Positions 16,268-23,625 of a stretch of 24,473 nt of DNA are shown here, piece after piece. How positions within the stretch are numbered: position 1 is the first letter of the stretch; every line of letters begins with the position of its first letter. The position numbers and the translations under genes were made by a program. The DNA is taken from NCBI GenBank assembly GCA_945903655.1, contig CAMDOY010000010.1, forward strand, positions 1 through 24,473, read 5' to 3'. Under the pieces are notes generated by a model. It did no database searches, had not been told where the DNA came from, and worked only from the letters and a program-made list of their open reading frames with translations. Source of the stretch: Rhizobium sp. Q54 (GTDB lineage: Bacteria > Pseudomonadota > Alphaproteobacteria > Rhizobiales > Beijerinckiaceae).

Positions 16268-17788
16268 TCAGCGCCGCAGCAGGGAGACGCCAGTCATTTC
16301 AGCTGGTTTGGGCAGGCCCATCATGTCGAGCATGGTGGGGGCGAGATCGGCGAGGCGCCCATTGGCGAGGGAGGCCGCGCCCGTCCTCATGGCGATGACC
16401 GGCACGGGGTTGGTGGTGTGGGCGGTGTGCGGGCCGCCTGTTTCGGGGTCGCGCATCATTTCGCAATTGCCGTGGTCGGCGGTGACGAGCAGGGCGCCGC
16501 CCGCCCGGTTCAGGGCCTCCACGATGCGCCCCAGCCCCGCATCCACCGTCTCCACCGCCGTGATGGCGGCGGGCAGCACGCCCGTATGGCCGACCATGTC
16601 GGGATTGGCGAAGTTCAGCACGATCATGTCGTATTTGCCCGAATCAATGGCGTCCACGGCCTTCTGGGTCAGTTCGGGCGCGGACATTTCGGGCTGGAGG
16701 TCATAGGTCGCGACCTTGGGGGAGGGGACCATGGTGCGGTCCTCGCCCGCATAGGGGCGCTCCTCGCCGCCGTTGAGGAAATAGGTGACATGGGGATATT
16801 TCTCGGTCTCGGCCATGCGCAACTGGGTGCGGCCCGCATCCGCCACCACCTTGCCCAAGACATTGTCGAGGCTCTGGGGGGCGAAGAGCGTGCTCATGAA
16901 ACGGTCGAGGTCGGTGCTGTACTGGGTGAGGCCAGCGGCGGCGGCGAAATGCACCACCTTCTGGCGCGCGAAGCCTGTGAAAGCGGGGTCGAGCATGGCG
17001 CCCAGCAATTCACGCACCCGGTCGGCGCGGAAGTTGAAGCAGAGCACCCCATCCCCGTCCTTCATGCCCTGATAGTCCCCGACCACGGCGGGGTCGATGA
17101 ATTCGTCGCTCTTGTCATGGGCATAGGCGTCAGCCACCACCGCCAGCGGATCGGGGAAGCGCGGCGCCTGCGCGCTCACCAGCAGATCATAGGCCCGGGA
17201 CACCCGCTCCCAGCGATTGTCGCGATCCATGGCGTAGTAGCGCCCGCAGACCGTGGCCACGGTGACGGAGGGCGGCAATGCGGCCAGAAGGCGCTTGAGG
17301 TCTTCGTCACTCGAGCGGGGCGGGGTGTCGCGGCCATCGGTGAAGGCGTGGAGATAGGTGCGCACGCCCGCTGAGGCCACATAGGCCGCCAGCGCCGCCG
17401 CATGGTCCTGATGGGAATGGACGCCGCCGGGCGAGACCAGCCCCAGCAGATGACAGGCGCCGCCGGACTGGCGCAGGGCCTCGATGAAGGCATTGAGCTC
17501 AGGGATCTGCGCCAGCCCGCCGCTCTCCACCGTATCGGACACGCGCGGCAGATCCTGCATCACCACCCGGCCCGCGCCGATGTTGAGGTGACCGACTTCG
17601 GAATTGCCCATCTGCCCCTTGGGCAGGCCCACATCCTTGCCCGACGTGTCGAGGAGGGCGTGGGGACTGTTGGCCCAGAGCGCGTCGAAGGTGGGGGTCC
17701 TGGCCTGCCGCACCGCATTGTCGGCGATCTCGTCCCGCCAGCCCCAACCATCGAGAACGACAAGCATGACCGGACGATGCTTCTGCAT
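16268..17788 (-). CDS. gpmI: 2,3-bisphosphoglycerate-independent phosphoglycerate mutase
   Basis: This encodes 506 residues, full length. It interconverts 3- and 2-phosphoglycerate in glycolysis and gluconeogenesis through a phosphoserine intermediate and needs two Mn2+ ions. Metal and active-site elements are in place: DGWG from Asp 13, the nucleophile in GNSEVGH (Ser 63), SPGGVHSHQDH, the phosphate-transfer region with CFNFRADR, ANPDMVGHTG (Asp 397, His 401), TADHGNCE (Asp 438, His 439) and HTAHTTNPVP (His 457). AGAGGA stands eight bases before the ATG at 17788. It is transcribed ahead of the hydroxyacid dehydrogenase and lies 91 bases behind the flavoprotein gene. Nothing essential is missing. 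Confidence 0.96.
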   Translation of the reverse strand: MQKHRPVMLVVLDGWGWRDEIADNAVRQARTPTFDALWANSPHALLDTSGKDVGLPKGQMGNSEVGHLNIGAGRVVMQDLPRVSDTVESGGLAQIPELNAFIEALRQSGGACHLLGLVSPGGVHSHQDHAAALAAYVASAGVRTYLHAFTDGRDTPPRSSDEDLKRLLAALPPSVTVATVCGRYYAMDRDNRWERVSRAYDLLVSAQAPRFPDPLAVVADAYAHDKSDEFIDPAVVGDYQGMKDGDGVLCFNFRADRVRELLGAMLDPAFTGFARQKVVHFAAAAGLTQYSTDLDRFMSTLFAPQSLDNVLGKVVADAGRTQLRMAETEKYPHVTYFLNGGEERPYAGEDRTMVPSPKVATYDLQPEMSAPELTQKAVDAIDSGKYDMIVLNFANPDMVGHTGVLPAAITAVETVDAGLGRIVEALNRAGGALLVTADHGNCEMMRDPETGGPHTAHTTNPVPVIAMRTGAASLANGRLADLAPTMLDMMGLPKPAEMTGVSLLRR

Positions 17789-17879
17789 GGGGGAATCCTC
17801 TGGGGGGTGGACGCGGGCGGGTTCTAGCGGGGAATGGGGGTTGGTTCAACAGATGGGTATCCCCGGCGGGAATTACCCC

Positions 17880-18980
17880 TCACCCCACCAACCCAGCCAC
17901 ATACCCGCCAATCGCCAGCGACGACGTGAGCCCCGGCGATTCAATCCCGAACAGGTTCACCAGCCCCGCAACCCCATGGTCGCGGGGGCCTTCGATGACG
18001 AAATCCTGGCCCGGCGCGCCCGGGGGGACGATCTTGGGGCGGATGCCGGAATAGGCGGGTTGCAGGGCGCCGGACGGCAGATCCGGCCAGTAGCGGCGGA
18101 TGGCGGCGTAGAAGCTGTCGCCCCGGCGCGGGTCCACCTGATAGTCGATCTCCTCCACCCATTCCACATCCGGCCCGAAGCGGGCCTGCCCCGCCAGATC
18201 CAGCGTCAGATGGGTGCCCAGCCCCCCGGGCACGGGCACGGGATAGATGAGCCTTGCAAAGGGCGAGCGGCCCGCGAGGGTGAAATAATTGCCCTTGGCC
18301 CACCAGGTCCCGGGGATGCGCTCGGGGGATAAGCCCTCGATGCGCCGGGCCAGGGCTGGCGCCCCCAGCCCCGCCGCATTGATGAAGAGCTTCGCGCGCA
18401 GCCCCATGGGCTCGGCGCCGCCCGTCTCGATCTCGATACCCCCTGCCGTCACGCGCCCGCCCAGCACGGGGGTCTCGCACACCAGCGTCGCCCCATGGGC
18501 CTCCGCATCGCCCAGCAGGCTCAGCATATAGGCGTGGCTGTCGATGATGCCCGTAGAGGGGGAGAGCAGGGCGCCGGTGCAGGAGAGCGCGGGCTCCAGA
18601 GCCTGCGCCTGCGCCGCGCTCAGCAGTTCCATATCCTCCACGCCATTGACGGCGGCGCGCGCGCGGATGCCCGCCAGCTTCTCCAGCTCCGCCGCGTCGG
18701 TAGCGACGATCAGCTTGCCGCAGCGCCTGTGCGGCAGGCCGCGCTCGCGGAGATATTCGTAGAGCCCCCGGCGGCCCTCCACGCAGAAGCGGGCCATGAG
18801 GCTCCCATGGGGATAATAGATGCCGGCATGGATGACCTCGCTGTTGCGGGCGGAGGTCTCCCTGCCGAAGCTCTCGGCCTTGTCGAGGATGAGCACCTCG
18901 CGTCCGGCCAACGCCAGCGCGCGGGCGACCGCCAGCCCCACCACGCCCGCGCCCGCGACGATGCAATCGACCTCTTCCAA
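17880..18980 (-). CDS. FAD-dependent oxidoreductase, L-2-hydroxyglutarate dehydrogenase (LhgO)-like
   Basis: This encodes 366 residues of the DAO (D-amino acid oxidase) flavoprotein superfamily. The FAD-binding GAGVVG is at 10-15, followed by the acidic end of the second strand (LILDK), and ETSARNSEVIHAGIYYPHGS (41-60) is the signature of the L-2-hydroxyglutarate dehydrogenase/oxidase branch, with the flavin-adjacent His 51. The C-terminal IESPGLTSSLAIGGYVA closes the FAD site. The start is a TTG at 18980, supported by GGGAG seven bases upstream and by the fact that the FAD motif begins at residue 10. It lies 16 bases after the pirin gene, likely in one transcript. The likely reaction is oxidation of L-2-hydroxyglutarate to 2-oxoglutarate, but another hydroxyacid is possible. 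Confidence 0.85.
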   Translation of the reverse strand: MEEVDCIVAGAGVVGLAVARALALAGREVLILDKAESFGRETSARNSEVIHAGIYYPHGSLMARFCVEGRRGLYEYLRERGLPHRRCGKLIVATDAAELEKLAGIRARAAVNGVEDMELLSAAQAQALEPALSCTGALLSPSTGIIDSHAYMLSLLGDAEAHGATLVCETPVLGGRVTAGGIEIETGGAEPMGLRAKLFINAAGLGAPALARRIEGLSPERIPGTWWAKGNYFTLAGRSPFARLIYPVPVPGGLGTHLTLDLAGQARFGPDVEWVEEIDYQVDPRRGDSFYAAIRRYWPDLPSGALQPAYSGIRPKIVPPGAPGQDFVIEGPRDHGVAGLVNLFGIESPGLTSSLAIGGYVAGLVG

Positions 18981-18996
18981 GCCGGACTCCCGTGGT

Positions 18997-19878
18997 TCAG
19001 AGCGAACCCATTTTCCCGGCGCGGTAATCGGCCATGGCCTGGCGGATCTCGTCCTGGCTGTTCATGACGAAGGGCCCATAGGCCACCACCGGCTCGTCGA
19101 TGGGCTCGCCCCCCAGCAGCAGCAGGATGGCGTCGTCCAGCGCCTCGATCTCGATGGTCGCGCCCGCATGGCTGAACATGACGAAGCGCGAGGCGGCGAC
19201 TTCGGTCTCGCCATTGATCTTCACCTTGCCCGCCAGCACCGGCAGCAGGGCGGTGTCGCCCTCGTTGAGGCTGAGGGTGGTGCGGTCGCCCGCTTTCAGC
19301 CTGACATCCCAGACCTGCACGGGGGTGAAGGTGGTGGCGGGGCCGCGCGCGCCCCCAAATTCGCCCGCAATCACCCGCACCACGCCGCCGCCCACGGGCA
19401 CATCGGGGATCTGCTCCTTGCGGATGTCCTGATAATGGGGCGGCGCCGACTTGTCGCGCTTTGGTAAATTCACCCAGAGCTGGGACATGGAGACCACGCC
19501 GCCGCGCTTGGCCGCCGCGCGCGAGTGGAACTCCTCATGCACGAGGCCAGAGCCCGCCGTCATCCACTGGACGTCTCCGGGGCCGATGCAGCCGATGGCG
19601 CCGGTGGAGTCGCGGTGCTCCACCTCCCCGTCATAGACGATGGTGACAGTCTCGAAGCCCTTGTGCGGGTGAGGCCCCACGCCCGGGGGCTTGTCCGAAG
19701 GGCGGAACATGGCGGGGGCGGCGTAATCGAGCATCAGGAAGGGGCTGATCTCCCGCTGGAAGGCGAGATCGGCGAAGAGCGGGCGCACCAGAAAGCCATC
19801 GCCCACCCAATGGGGCTGGGGCGAGTCGATGATGCGCGTGATGGTTTTTTGCTGCGAGGACTTTTTCTGCGAGGACAT
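18997..19878 (-). CDS. Pirin family protein
   Basis: This encodes 293 residues with the two cupin domains of pirin. The N-terminal domain has the iron ligands in HPHKGFETV (His 70, His 72) and GLVHEEFHS (His 114, Glu 116). The conserved LWVNLPKRDKSAPPHYQDI links to the second domain. Bacterial pirins include quercetin 2,3-dioxygenases and proteins with regulatory roles, and sequence alone does not separate these. The ATG at 19878 has AAAGG nine bases upstream and gives a polar N-terminal extension of about 12 residues. It lies 57 bases behind the fumarylacetoacetate-hydrolase-family gene and 16 bases before the flavoprotein gene, consistent with one catabolic or redox operon. Confidence 0.92.
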   Translation of the reverse strand: MSSQKKSSQQKTITRIIDSPQPHWVGDGFLVRPLFADLAFQREISPFLMLDYAAPAMFRPSDKPPGVGPHPHKGFETVTIVYDGEVEHRDSTGAIGCIGPGDVQWMTAGSGLVHEEFHSRAAAKRGGVVSMSQLWVNLPKRDKSAPPHYQDIRKEQIPDVPVGGGVVRVIAGEFGGARGPATTFTPVQVWDVRLKAGDRTTLSLNEGDTALLPVLAGKVKINGETEVAASRFVMFSHAGATIEIEALDDAILLLLGGEPIDEPVVAYGPFVMNSQDEIRQAMADYRAGKMGSL

Positions 19879-19935
19879 GGGGTTCAGCCTTTGTGAAGGG
19901 AATGGGCCGTCATGCCCTCGCAGATAGGTGTTAAC

Positions 19936-20796
19936 TCAGGCTTCGTCCACGATGGGGTTGCGAAGCAGGCCGACAGCCTCGATCTCGACCTCGACCACAT
20001 CGCCCTTTTTCATCCAGAGCTGGGGCTTGCGGCCATGGCCGACGCCCGCAGGCGTGCCCATGACCAGCAGGTCGCCGGGCTCGAGGGTGATGCCCTTGGT
20101 GATATAGACAAGGGTGTCCACCACGTTGAAGGACATGTTCTTGGTGTTGTCGATCTGCACGGTCTGGCCGTTCAGGCGGCACTCGATCTTGAGGCCTGAG
20201 GCGCCGGGCGGCAACTCGTCCGAGCTGACGAAGGCCGGGCCGAAGCTGCCGGACTTGTCGAAGTTCTTGCCCATGGTCCACTGGATCGTGTGGCGCTGGA
20301 AATCGCGGATCGAGCCATCGTTGAAGACCGAATAGCCCGCGACGCAATCAAGGGCGTTTTCCGCCGTCAGATGCCGCGCGCGCGTGCCGATGATGGCGAC
20401 CAGCTCCGCCTCGTAGTCGAACTGGATGGAGGTGGTTGGCCGCACGAGCCCGTCATTGGCCGCCACCAGCGAGGTCATGCCGCGCATGAACAGGGTGGGA
20501 TAATCAGGCCGCTGGAAGGGACCCTCGTTCACATGCTCGATGTAGTTGAGGCCGAGGCAGATGATCTTGCCGGGGGTCTCCACGGGCATGCGCAGGGTGA
20601 TGGCCGAGAGCTTCACATGATGGGCGGGCGTGGCGCGCTCGCCAATGGCCTTGAGGGCGCCAAGGCCCGGGCCGCGCAGCACGGCGCCGAGTTCACGCGG
20701 CGCGCTGGCGTCCACGGCGCTGAGGTCGATGACATCATCGCCAACGAGAATGCCAAGGCCCGGTCCGTCCGCGCGGTCGAATGCTACGATTTTCAT
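19936..20796 (-). CDS. Fumarylacetoacetate hydrolase family protein
   Basis: This encodes 286 residues. The family hydrolyses or decarboxylates oxo-acids from aromatic breakdown, using a divalent metal. The conserved features are ICLGLNYIEHVNE (79-91), the metal ligands in FDYEAELVAIIG (Glu 129, Glu 131) and FNDGSIRD (Asp 160), the catalytic-region lysine in MGKNFDKSGSFGP, and MGTPAGVGHG near the end. The N-terminal domain of about 70 residues is the usual one for short FAH proteins. GGGAG stands six bases before the ATG at 20796 and a good promoter lies at 20825-20852. It is the first gene of the probable FAH-pirin-flavoprotein unit. Possible activities are acylpyruvate hydrolase, 2-hydroxyhepta-diene-dioate isomerase type or oxaloacetate decarboxylase. 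The substrate is not decided. Confidence 0.9.
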   Translation of the reverse strand: MKIVAFDRADGPGLGILVGDDVIDLSAVDASAPRELGAVLRGPGLGALKAIGERATPAHHVKLSAITLRMPVETPGKIICLGLNYIEHVNEGPFQRPDYPTLFMRGMTSLVAANDGLVRPTTSIQFDYEAELVAIIGTRARHLTAENALDCVAGYSVFNDGSIRDFQRHTIQWTMGKNFDKSGSFGPAFVSSDELPPGASGLKIECRLNGQTVQIDNTKNMSFNVVDTLVYITKGITLEPGDLLVMGTPAGVGHGRKPQLWMKKGDVVEVEIEAVGLLRNPIVDEA

Positions 20797-20824
20797 GTCA
20801 GCTCCCTCACTTTGATGGGAGGGA

Positions 20825-20852
20825 GGAATAACGGGCGGGCGCGTGTGGTCAA
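20825..20852 (-). promoter_or_regulatory. Candidate promoter of the FAH-pirin-flavoprotein unit
   Basis: On the - strand TTGACC (20847-20852) matches five of six -35 positions, and TATTCC (20825-20830) lies 16 bases downstream as a weaker -10. The predicted start gives a leader of about 22 bases that includes the ribosome binding site of the gene starting at 20796. Confidence 0.45.
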
Positions 20853-20887
20853 GCCTGCAGATGGTGCGTGGGGTTGAAAACCGCCAG

Positions 20888-20919
20888 CAAATAAATTCGG
20901 GGACGCCTGAGCGTCCCCG
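20888..20919 (-). terminator. Terminator hairpin behind the Rieske oxygenase gene
   Basis: CGGGGACGC (20898-20906) and GCGTCCCCG (20911-20919) form a perfect 9-base stem with a 4-base loop. In - strand direction it is followed by GAATTTATTTG, a T-rich tail. It lies 112 bases behind the Rieske gene stop and upstream of the FAH promoter, so it separates the two units. Confidence 0.65.
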
Positions 20920-20944
20920 GGGTTTAAAAGCTCGGTTCGCCGTG

Positions 20945-20994
20945 TCCGGACAAACCGGAGGTTCCCCGAGGGGTTTTCATAGATCTAAAATCTA
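20945..20994. repeat. Cluster of short inverted repeats behind the Rieske gene
   Basis: Three further dyads lie between the terminator hairpin and the Rieske stop: TCCGG/CCGGA (20945-20949, 20955-20959), CCCC/GGGG (20964-20967, 20970-20973, followed by TTTT on the + strand) and TAGAT/ATCTA (20980-20984, 20990-20994). Together with the 20898-20919 hairpin they make a structured 3' region of about 100 bases. Each is short and the function is unknown. Confidence 0.4.
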
Positions 20995-21031
20995 CCCTTT
21001 CAAGCAAAGGTCAAGTGAATTCTGACTCGCC

Positions 21032-22318
21032 CTATTCCGCCGCGAGCTTGCCCGCCGCGTGGTCGAAATCGCGCCAGTCGATGGATTTGGGCACGATGCG
21101 CTCCCAGGAGGCGAGCTTCAGAAACTCTTCTTCCGACATACCCAGCGCAGGCGGCTGCTTTTTGGTCGCCATGAAGTCGCGCACGGCCTTCACCATCACC
21201 CGGCGGAACTCCACGATGGCCAGATCGCTCGCGCCCAGCTTCTCGTGGGAGCGGTCGGCGATGGCGCCCATGCTCTCCTGCATGACGATGTCCTGATTGG
21301 GAAAGCCGCGAATGCCGGTGAAGCTGCCCAGCTTCATGGCCGAGCGGTCCTGCCCGTAGTTGACGCTGGCGTCCTGGATCTTGCGATAGTGGGGGTCGAG
21401 GTCGATGCCCAGCTGCCCGCCGGTGAACTTGCGCCAGGCCTCCTGATCGACGCCCTCGCCGGTGTCGGTCCAGGCGGTGAGGTAGATGATGTTGTGGGTG
21501 TCGTCCACCGGCACGCTCATCTGGTGGACATTGTAGACATTGTTGGGGGGAATCAGCACGTTGAAGGGCGCCACGAAGAGCGTCACGCGCACATAGTCGC
21601 TGGTGGCGGCGTTCTGGATGGGGCGGCGCAGGGCGGCGTAGCGGAAGCCGTAGTCGGTCTCCTGAGCCTGCAAGCGGGGCGACTTGTCGGTGGTCGGGCG
21701 CTGCCAGGCGGTGCCGGTGGCGGTGGAGCTGTTGACGCGGGCCGCCGGCATATCCGTGGAATGCAGGCTGGAGGAATGGGCGGAATCGATGGCGCCCTCA
21801 AGCCCCTGCGCCCAGTTGCAGTCGATCACCACCTTCAGATGGGAGATGCGGGTGGTGTCGCTGGGGGCGAAGATTGGCCGTTGGAAGGGGGGCATCTCCT
21901 CCGCCGGACCCATGTAGGTCCAGACGACGCCGCCGCATTCCTGAACCGGATAGGCGCGATGTTTCACCTTCTCGCAGAGGGTGCTGCCCGCAGGCTCGGA
22001 GGACATGTCGACGCAATTGCCCTCCACGTCGAATTTCCAGCCGTGATAGAGGCAGCGCAAGCCGCCTTCCTCATTACGCCCGAAGAAGAGGGACGCCTTG
22101 CGATGGGGGCACTTCTCGGCCATCAGGCCCACGCGCCCGTCAGAATCGCGAAAGGCGACGAGATTTTCGCCCAGAAGCCGCACCCGCACGGGGTCGCAAT
22201 CGGGCTCTGGCACCTCCTCGATGAGGCAGGCGGGCAGCCAGTAGCGACGCATCATCTGGCCCATGGGGGCGTCGCCCTCGACGCGGCAGAGCAGGTCATT
22301 TTCGTCTGGGGTCAGCAT
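21032..22318 (-). CDS. Rieske [2Fe-2S] aromatic ring-hydroxylating oxygenase, phthalate 4,5-dioxygenase-like
   Basis: This encodes 428 residues of an oxygenase alpha subunit. The Rieske cluster ligands are Cys 70 and His 72 (KCPHRKASLF) and Cys 89 and His 92 (CLYHGWKF). The mononuclear iron site is in EGAIDSAHSSSLH (Asp 178, His 181, His 186). The N terminus, DLLCRVEGDAPMGQMMRRYW, closely resembles the phthalate 4,5-dioxygenase (Pht3/OphA2) branch as I know it, a group with other aromatic-acid oxygenases and demethylases. GGGAGGA stands six bases before the ATG. A reductase partner is not in the window. It lies 98 bases behind a substrate-binding protein gene on the same strand, suggesting uptake and attack of an aromatic acid. 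An operator-like palindrome is just upstream. The substrate cannot be read from the sequence. Confidence 0.9.
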   Translation of the reverse strand: MLTPDENDLLCRVEGDAPMGQMMRRYWLPACLIEEVPEPDCDPVRVRLLGENLVAFRDSDGRVGLMAEKCPHRKASLFFGRNEEGGLRCLYHGWKFDVEGNCVDMSSEPAGSTLCEKVKHRAYPVQECGGVVWTYMGPAEEMPPFQRPIFAPSDTTRISHLKVVIDCNWAQGLEGAIDSAHSSSLHSTDMPAARVNSSTATGTAWQRPTTDKSPRLQAQETDYGFRYAALRRPIQNAATSDYVRVTLFVAPFNVLIPPNNVYNVHQMSVPVDDTHNIIYLTAWTDTGEGVDQEAWRKFTGGQLGIDLDPHYRKIQDASVNYGQDRSAMKLGSFTGIRGFPNQDIVMQESMGAIADRSHEKLGASDLAIVEFRRVMVKAVRDFMATKKQPPALGMSEEEFLKLASWERIVPKSIDWRDFDHAAGKLAAE

Positions 22319-22342
22319 GGCGTCCTCCCGATGGACAACTTA

Positions 22343-22364
22343 GCGATCTAAAGTAATGATATCG
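22343..22364 (-). promoter_or_regulatory. Operator-like palindrome upstream of the Rieske gene
   Basis: GCGAT (22343-22347) and ATCGC (22360-22364) are perfect inverted arms around an AT-rich 12-base centre, with a few further symmetric positions inside. It lies 25 to 46 bases before the Rieske ATG, in an AT-rich island within GC-rich sequence. A dimeric regulator of the GntR, IclR or MarR kind could bind here, but no regulator gene is in the window. Confidence 0.4.
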
Positions 22365-22416
22365 CCGGTTCGGGCCGGTGTCGAGCGGGCCCTCTCACAA
22401 AAGCCGCAGCCTCACC

Positions 22417-23457
22417 CTACCGGCACCCCTCCAGCTTGCTGGCGGCGTTCTCCACCACGAAGGGGCCGAGCTTTTCCGTGGCGTCATCCACATATTCGTT
22501 GTTCACGAGTAGGTCCGCGCTGACCTCCTTCGTGGCGAGGCCCTCGCTGATGTAATATTTCTGCATGTCGAGCAGGCTCGGCATATTGATGCGGCCATTC
22601 ACGTTGCGGGCGGGCCAGGGGGTGTTCTCGATGATGTCCGGGCGCTCCTCGAGGCCGGTGCGGATGATCATGTCGATGATGTCCTGCCGGTTCTTGCCGC
22701 CATGATAGGCCTGGCAATAGTCGCGCACCGCCTTGGAGTAGGCCAGATAATAGCGGCGCATCAACTCCTTGTTCTTGCCCGCCCAATCCGTGTTCACCAT
22801 GTTGACGGCGATGGTCATGGGCCGGGGATCGGCGAAGTCGTCAGGGTCGGCGAAGAGCTTGGCGATGCCCCGGTCCACATATTGGGAGGCCCAGGGCTGG
22901 ATCACCAGCGCCGCGTCCACCGCCTTGTTGGTGAGGGCTATCCCCATGTTGACGAAGGAGAGGATCTTCACATCCACATCCTTCACCCCCACCCCGTCCT
23001 TGCGCAGGATCTGGGCGACCTCATAGGTGGTGACCGAGCCCGGCCCATTGGAGGCTATGCTTCGCCCCTTCAGATCGCCGGGCCGCTTGATGACATCGGC
23101 GAGATCGGCGCGGATCAACAGCTTGTGATTGAGGGGCGTCGAGACGCGGTCGGAGACGATGGTGATGGGCAGGCCCCGCTCGATGGCGTTGAAATAGCCC
23201 ACGGAGATGCCACCCTCGATGATCTGCAACTGGCCCTGGGCCAGCAGGGTCATCACATTGGCCGAGGAATCGAGGCTTTCCAGCTCAACCCTGACGCCCG
23301 CTTCCCGGAAGTAGCCCTTCTCGACGGCGAGCATGGTGGCTGCGGTGCCAAGCCCCTTCGCCACGCCCACCTTCACGGTGACTTCCTGCGCCTGCGACGC
23401 GGCGGTGGTGAACAGGAGCGCCAAAAGGCCGGCGCCCGCTGATTTCAGGCTGTACAT
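22417..23457 (-). CDS. ABC transporter substrate-binding protein, NitT/TauT/SsuA type (copy 1)
   Basis: This encodes 346 residues. A signal peptide covers about residues 1-24 (hydrophobic LLALLFTTAA, cleavage near AQA), so the protein is periplasmic. The mature part begins VTVKVGVAKGLGTAATMLAV, as in SsuA/TauA/ThiY-type binding proteins for sulfonates, nitrate, pyrimidines or aromatic acids. GLPITIVSD and GDLKGRSIASNGPGS are typical of the fold. Two cysteines (RDYCQAYH and the C-terminal EGCR) may form a disulfide. GGAGGG stands nine bases before the ATG, with a GC-rich leader hairpin ahead of it. No permease or ATPase gene is in the window. It lies between a near-identical copy upstream and the Rieske gene downstream, suggesting an aromatic-acid ligand (inference). 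Confidence 0.9.
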   Translation of the reverse strand: MYSLKSAGAGLLALLFTTAASQAQEVTVKVGVAKGLGTAATMLAVEKGYFREAGVRVELESLDSSANVMTLLAQGQLQIIEGGISVGYFNAIERGLPITIVSDRVSTPLNHKLLIRADLADVIKRPGDLKGRSIASNGPGSVTTYEVAQILRKDGVGVKDVDVKILSFVNMGIALTNKAVDAALVIQPWASQYVDRGIAKLFADPDDFADPRPMTIAVNMVNTDWAGKNKELMRRYYLAYSKAVRDYCQAYHGGKNRQDIIDMIIRTGLEERPDIIENTPWPARNVNGRINMPSLLDMQKYYISEGLATKEVSADLLVNNEYVDDATEKLGPFVVENAASKLEGCR

Positions 23458-23475
23458 GCGATTTCCCTCCCCCGT

Positions 23476-23493
23476 GGCGCGACTTTGCGCGCC
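23476..23493 (-). promoter_or_regulatory. Leader stem-loop before substrate-binding protein copy 1
   Basis: GGCGCG (23476-23481) and CGCGCC (23488-23493) form a perfect 6-base stem with a 6-base loop, about six bases upstream of the GGAGGG ribosome binding site. It would stand in the leader RNA of copy 1. Its effect on expression is unknown. Confidence 0.3.
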
Positions 23494-23574
23494 TTCATCG
23501 GATGTTCCGCCTCATGAATAACGCTGTGTTTCCGCGCGCACAAGGCGGGCGGCGCTGCGCTGCGCCCCAACAAG

Positions 23575-23600
23575 AAACCCGGCCGCAATGGGCCGGGTTT
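23575..23600 (-). terminator. Intrinsic terminator between the two substrate-binding protein genes
   Basis: AAACCCGGCC (23575-23584) and GGCCGGGTTT (23591-23600) are perfect 10-base arms with a 6-base loop. In - strand direction the stem ends in TTT and continues CTTGTT. It lies 25 bases behind the stop of copy 2, so the two copies are probably separate transcription units. Confidence 0.75.
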
Positions 23601-23625
23601 GGGGAGCTTGCAGGGAGGCCGGATC

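Noticed and set aside
21059..22351. A 430-codon + strand frame opposite the Rieske gene
   Set aside because: The Rieske and mononuclear-iron motifs on the - strand are unambiguous; the + strand frame is Gly/Ala/His-rich shadow sequence.
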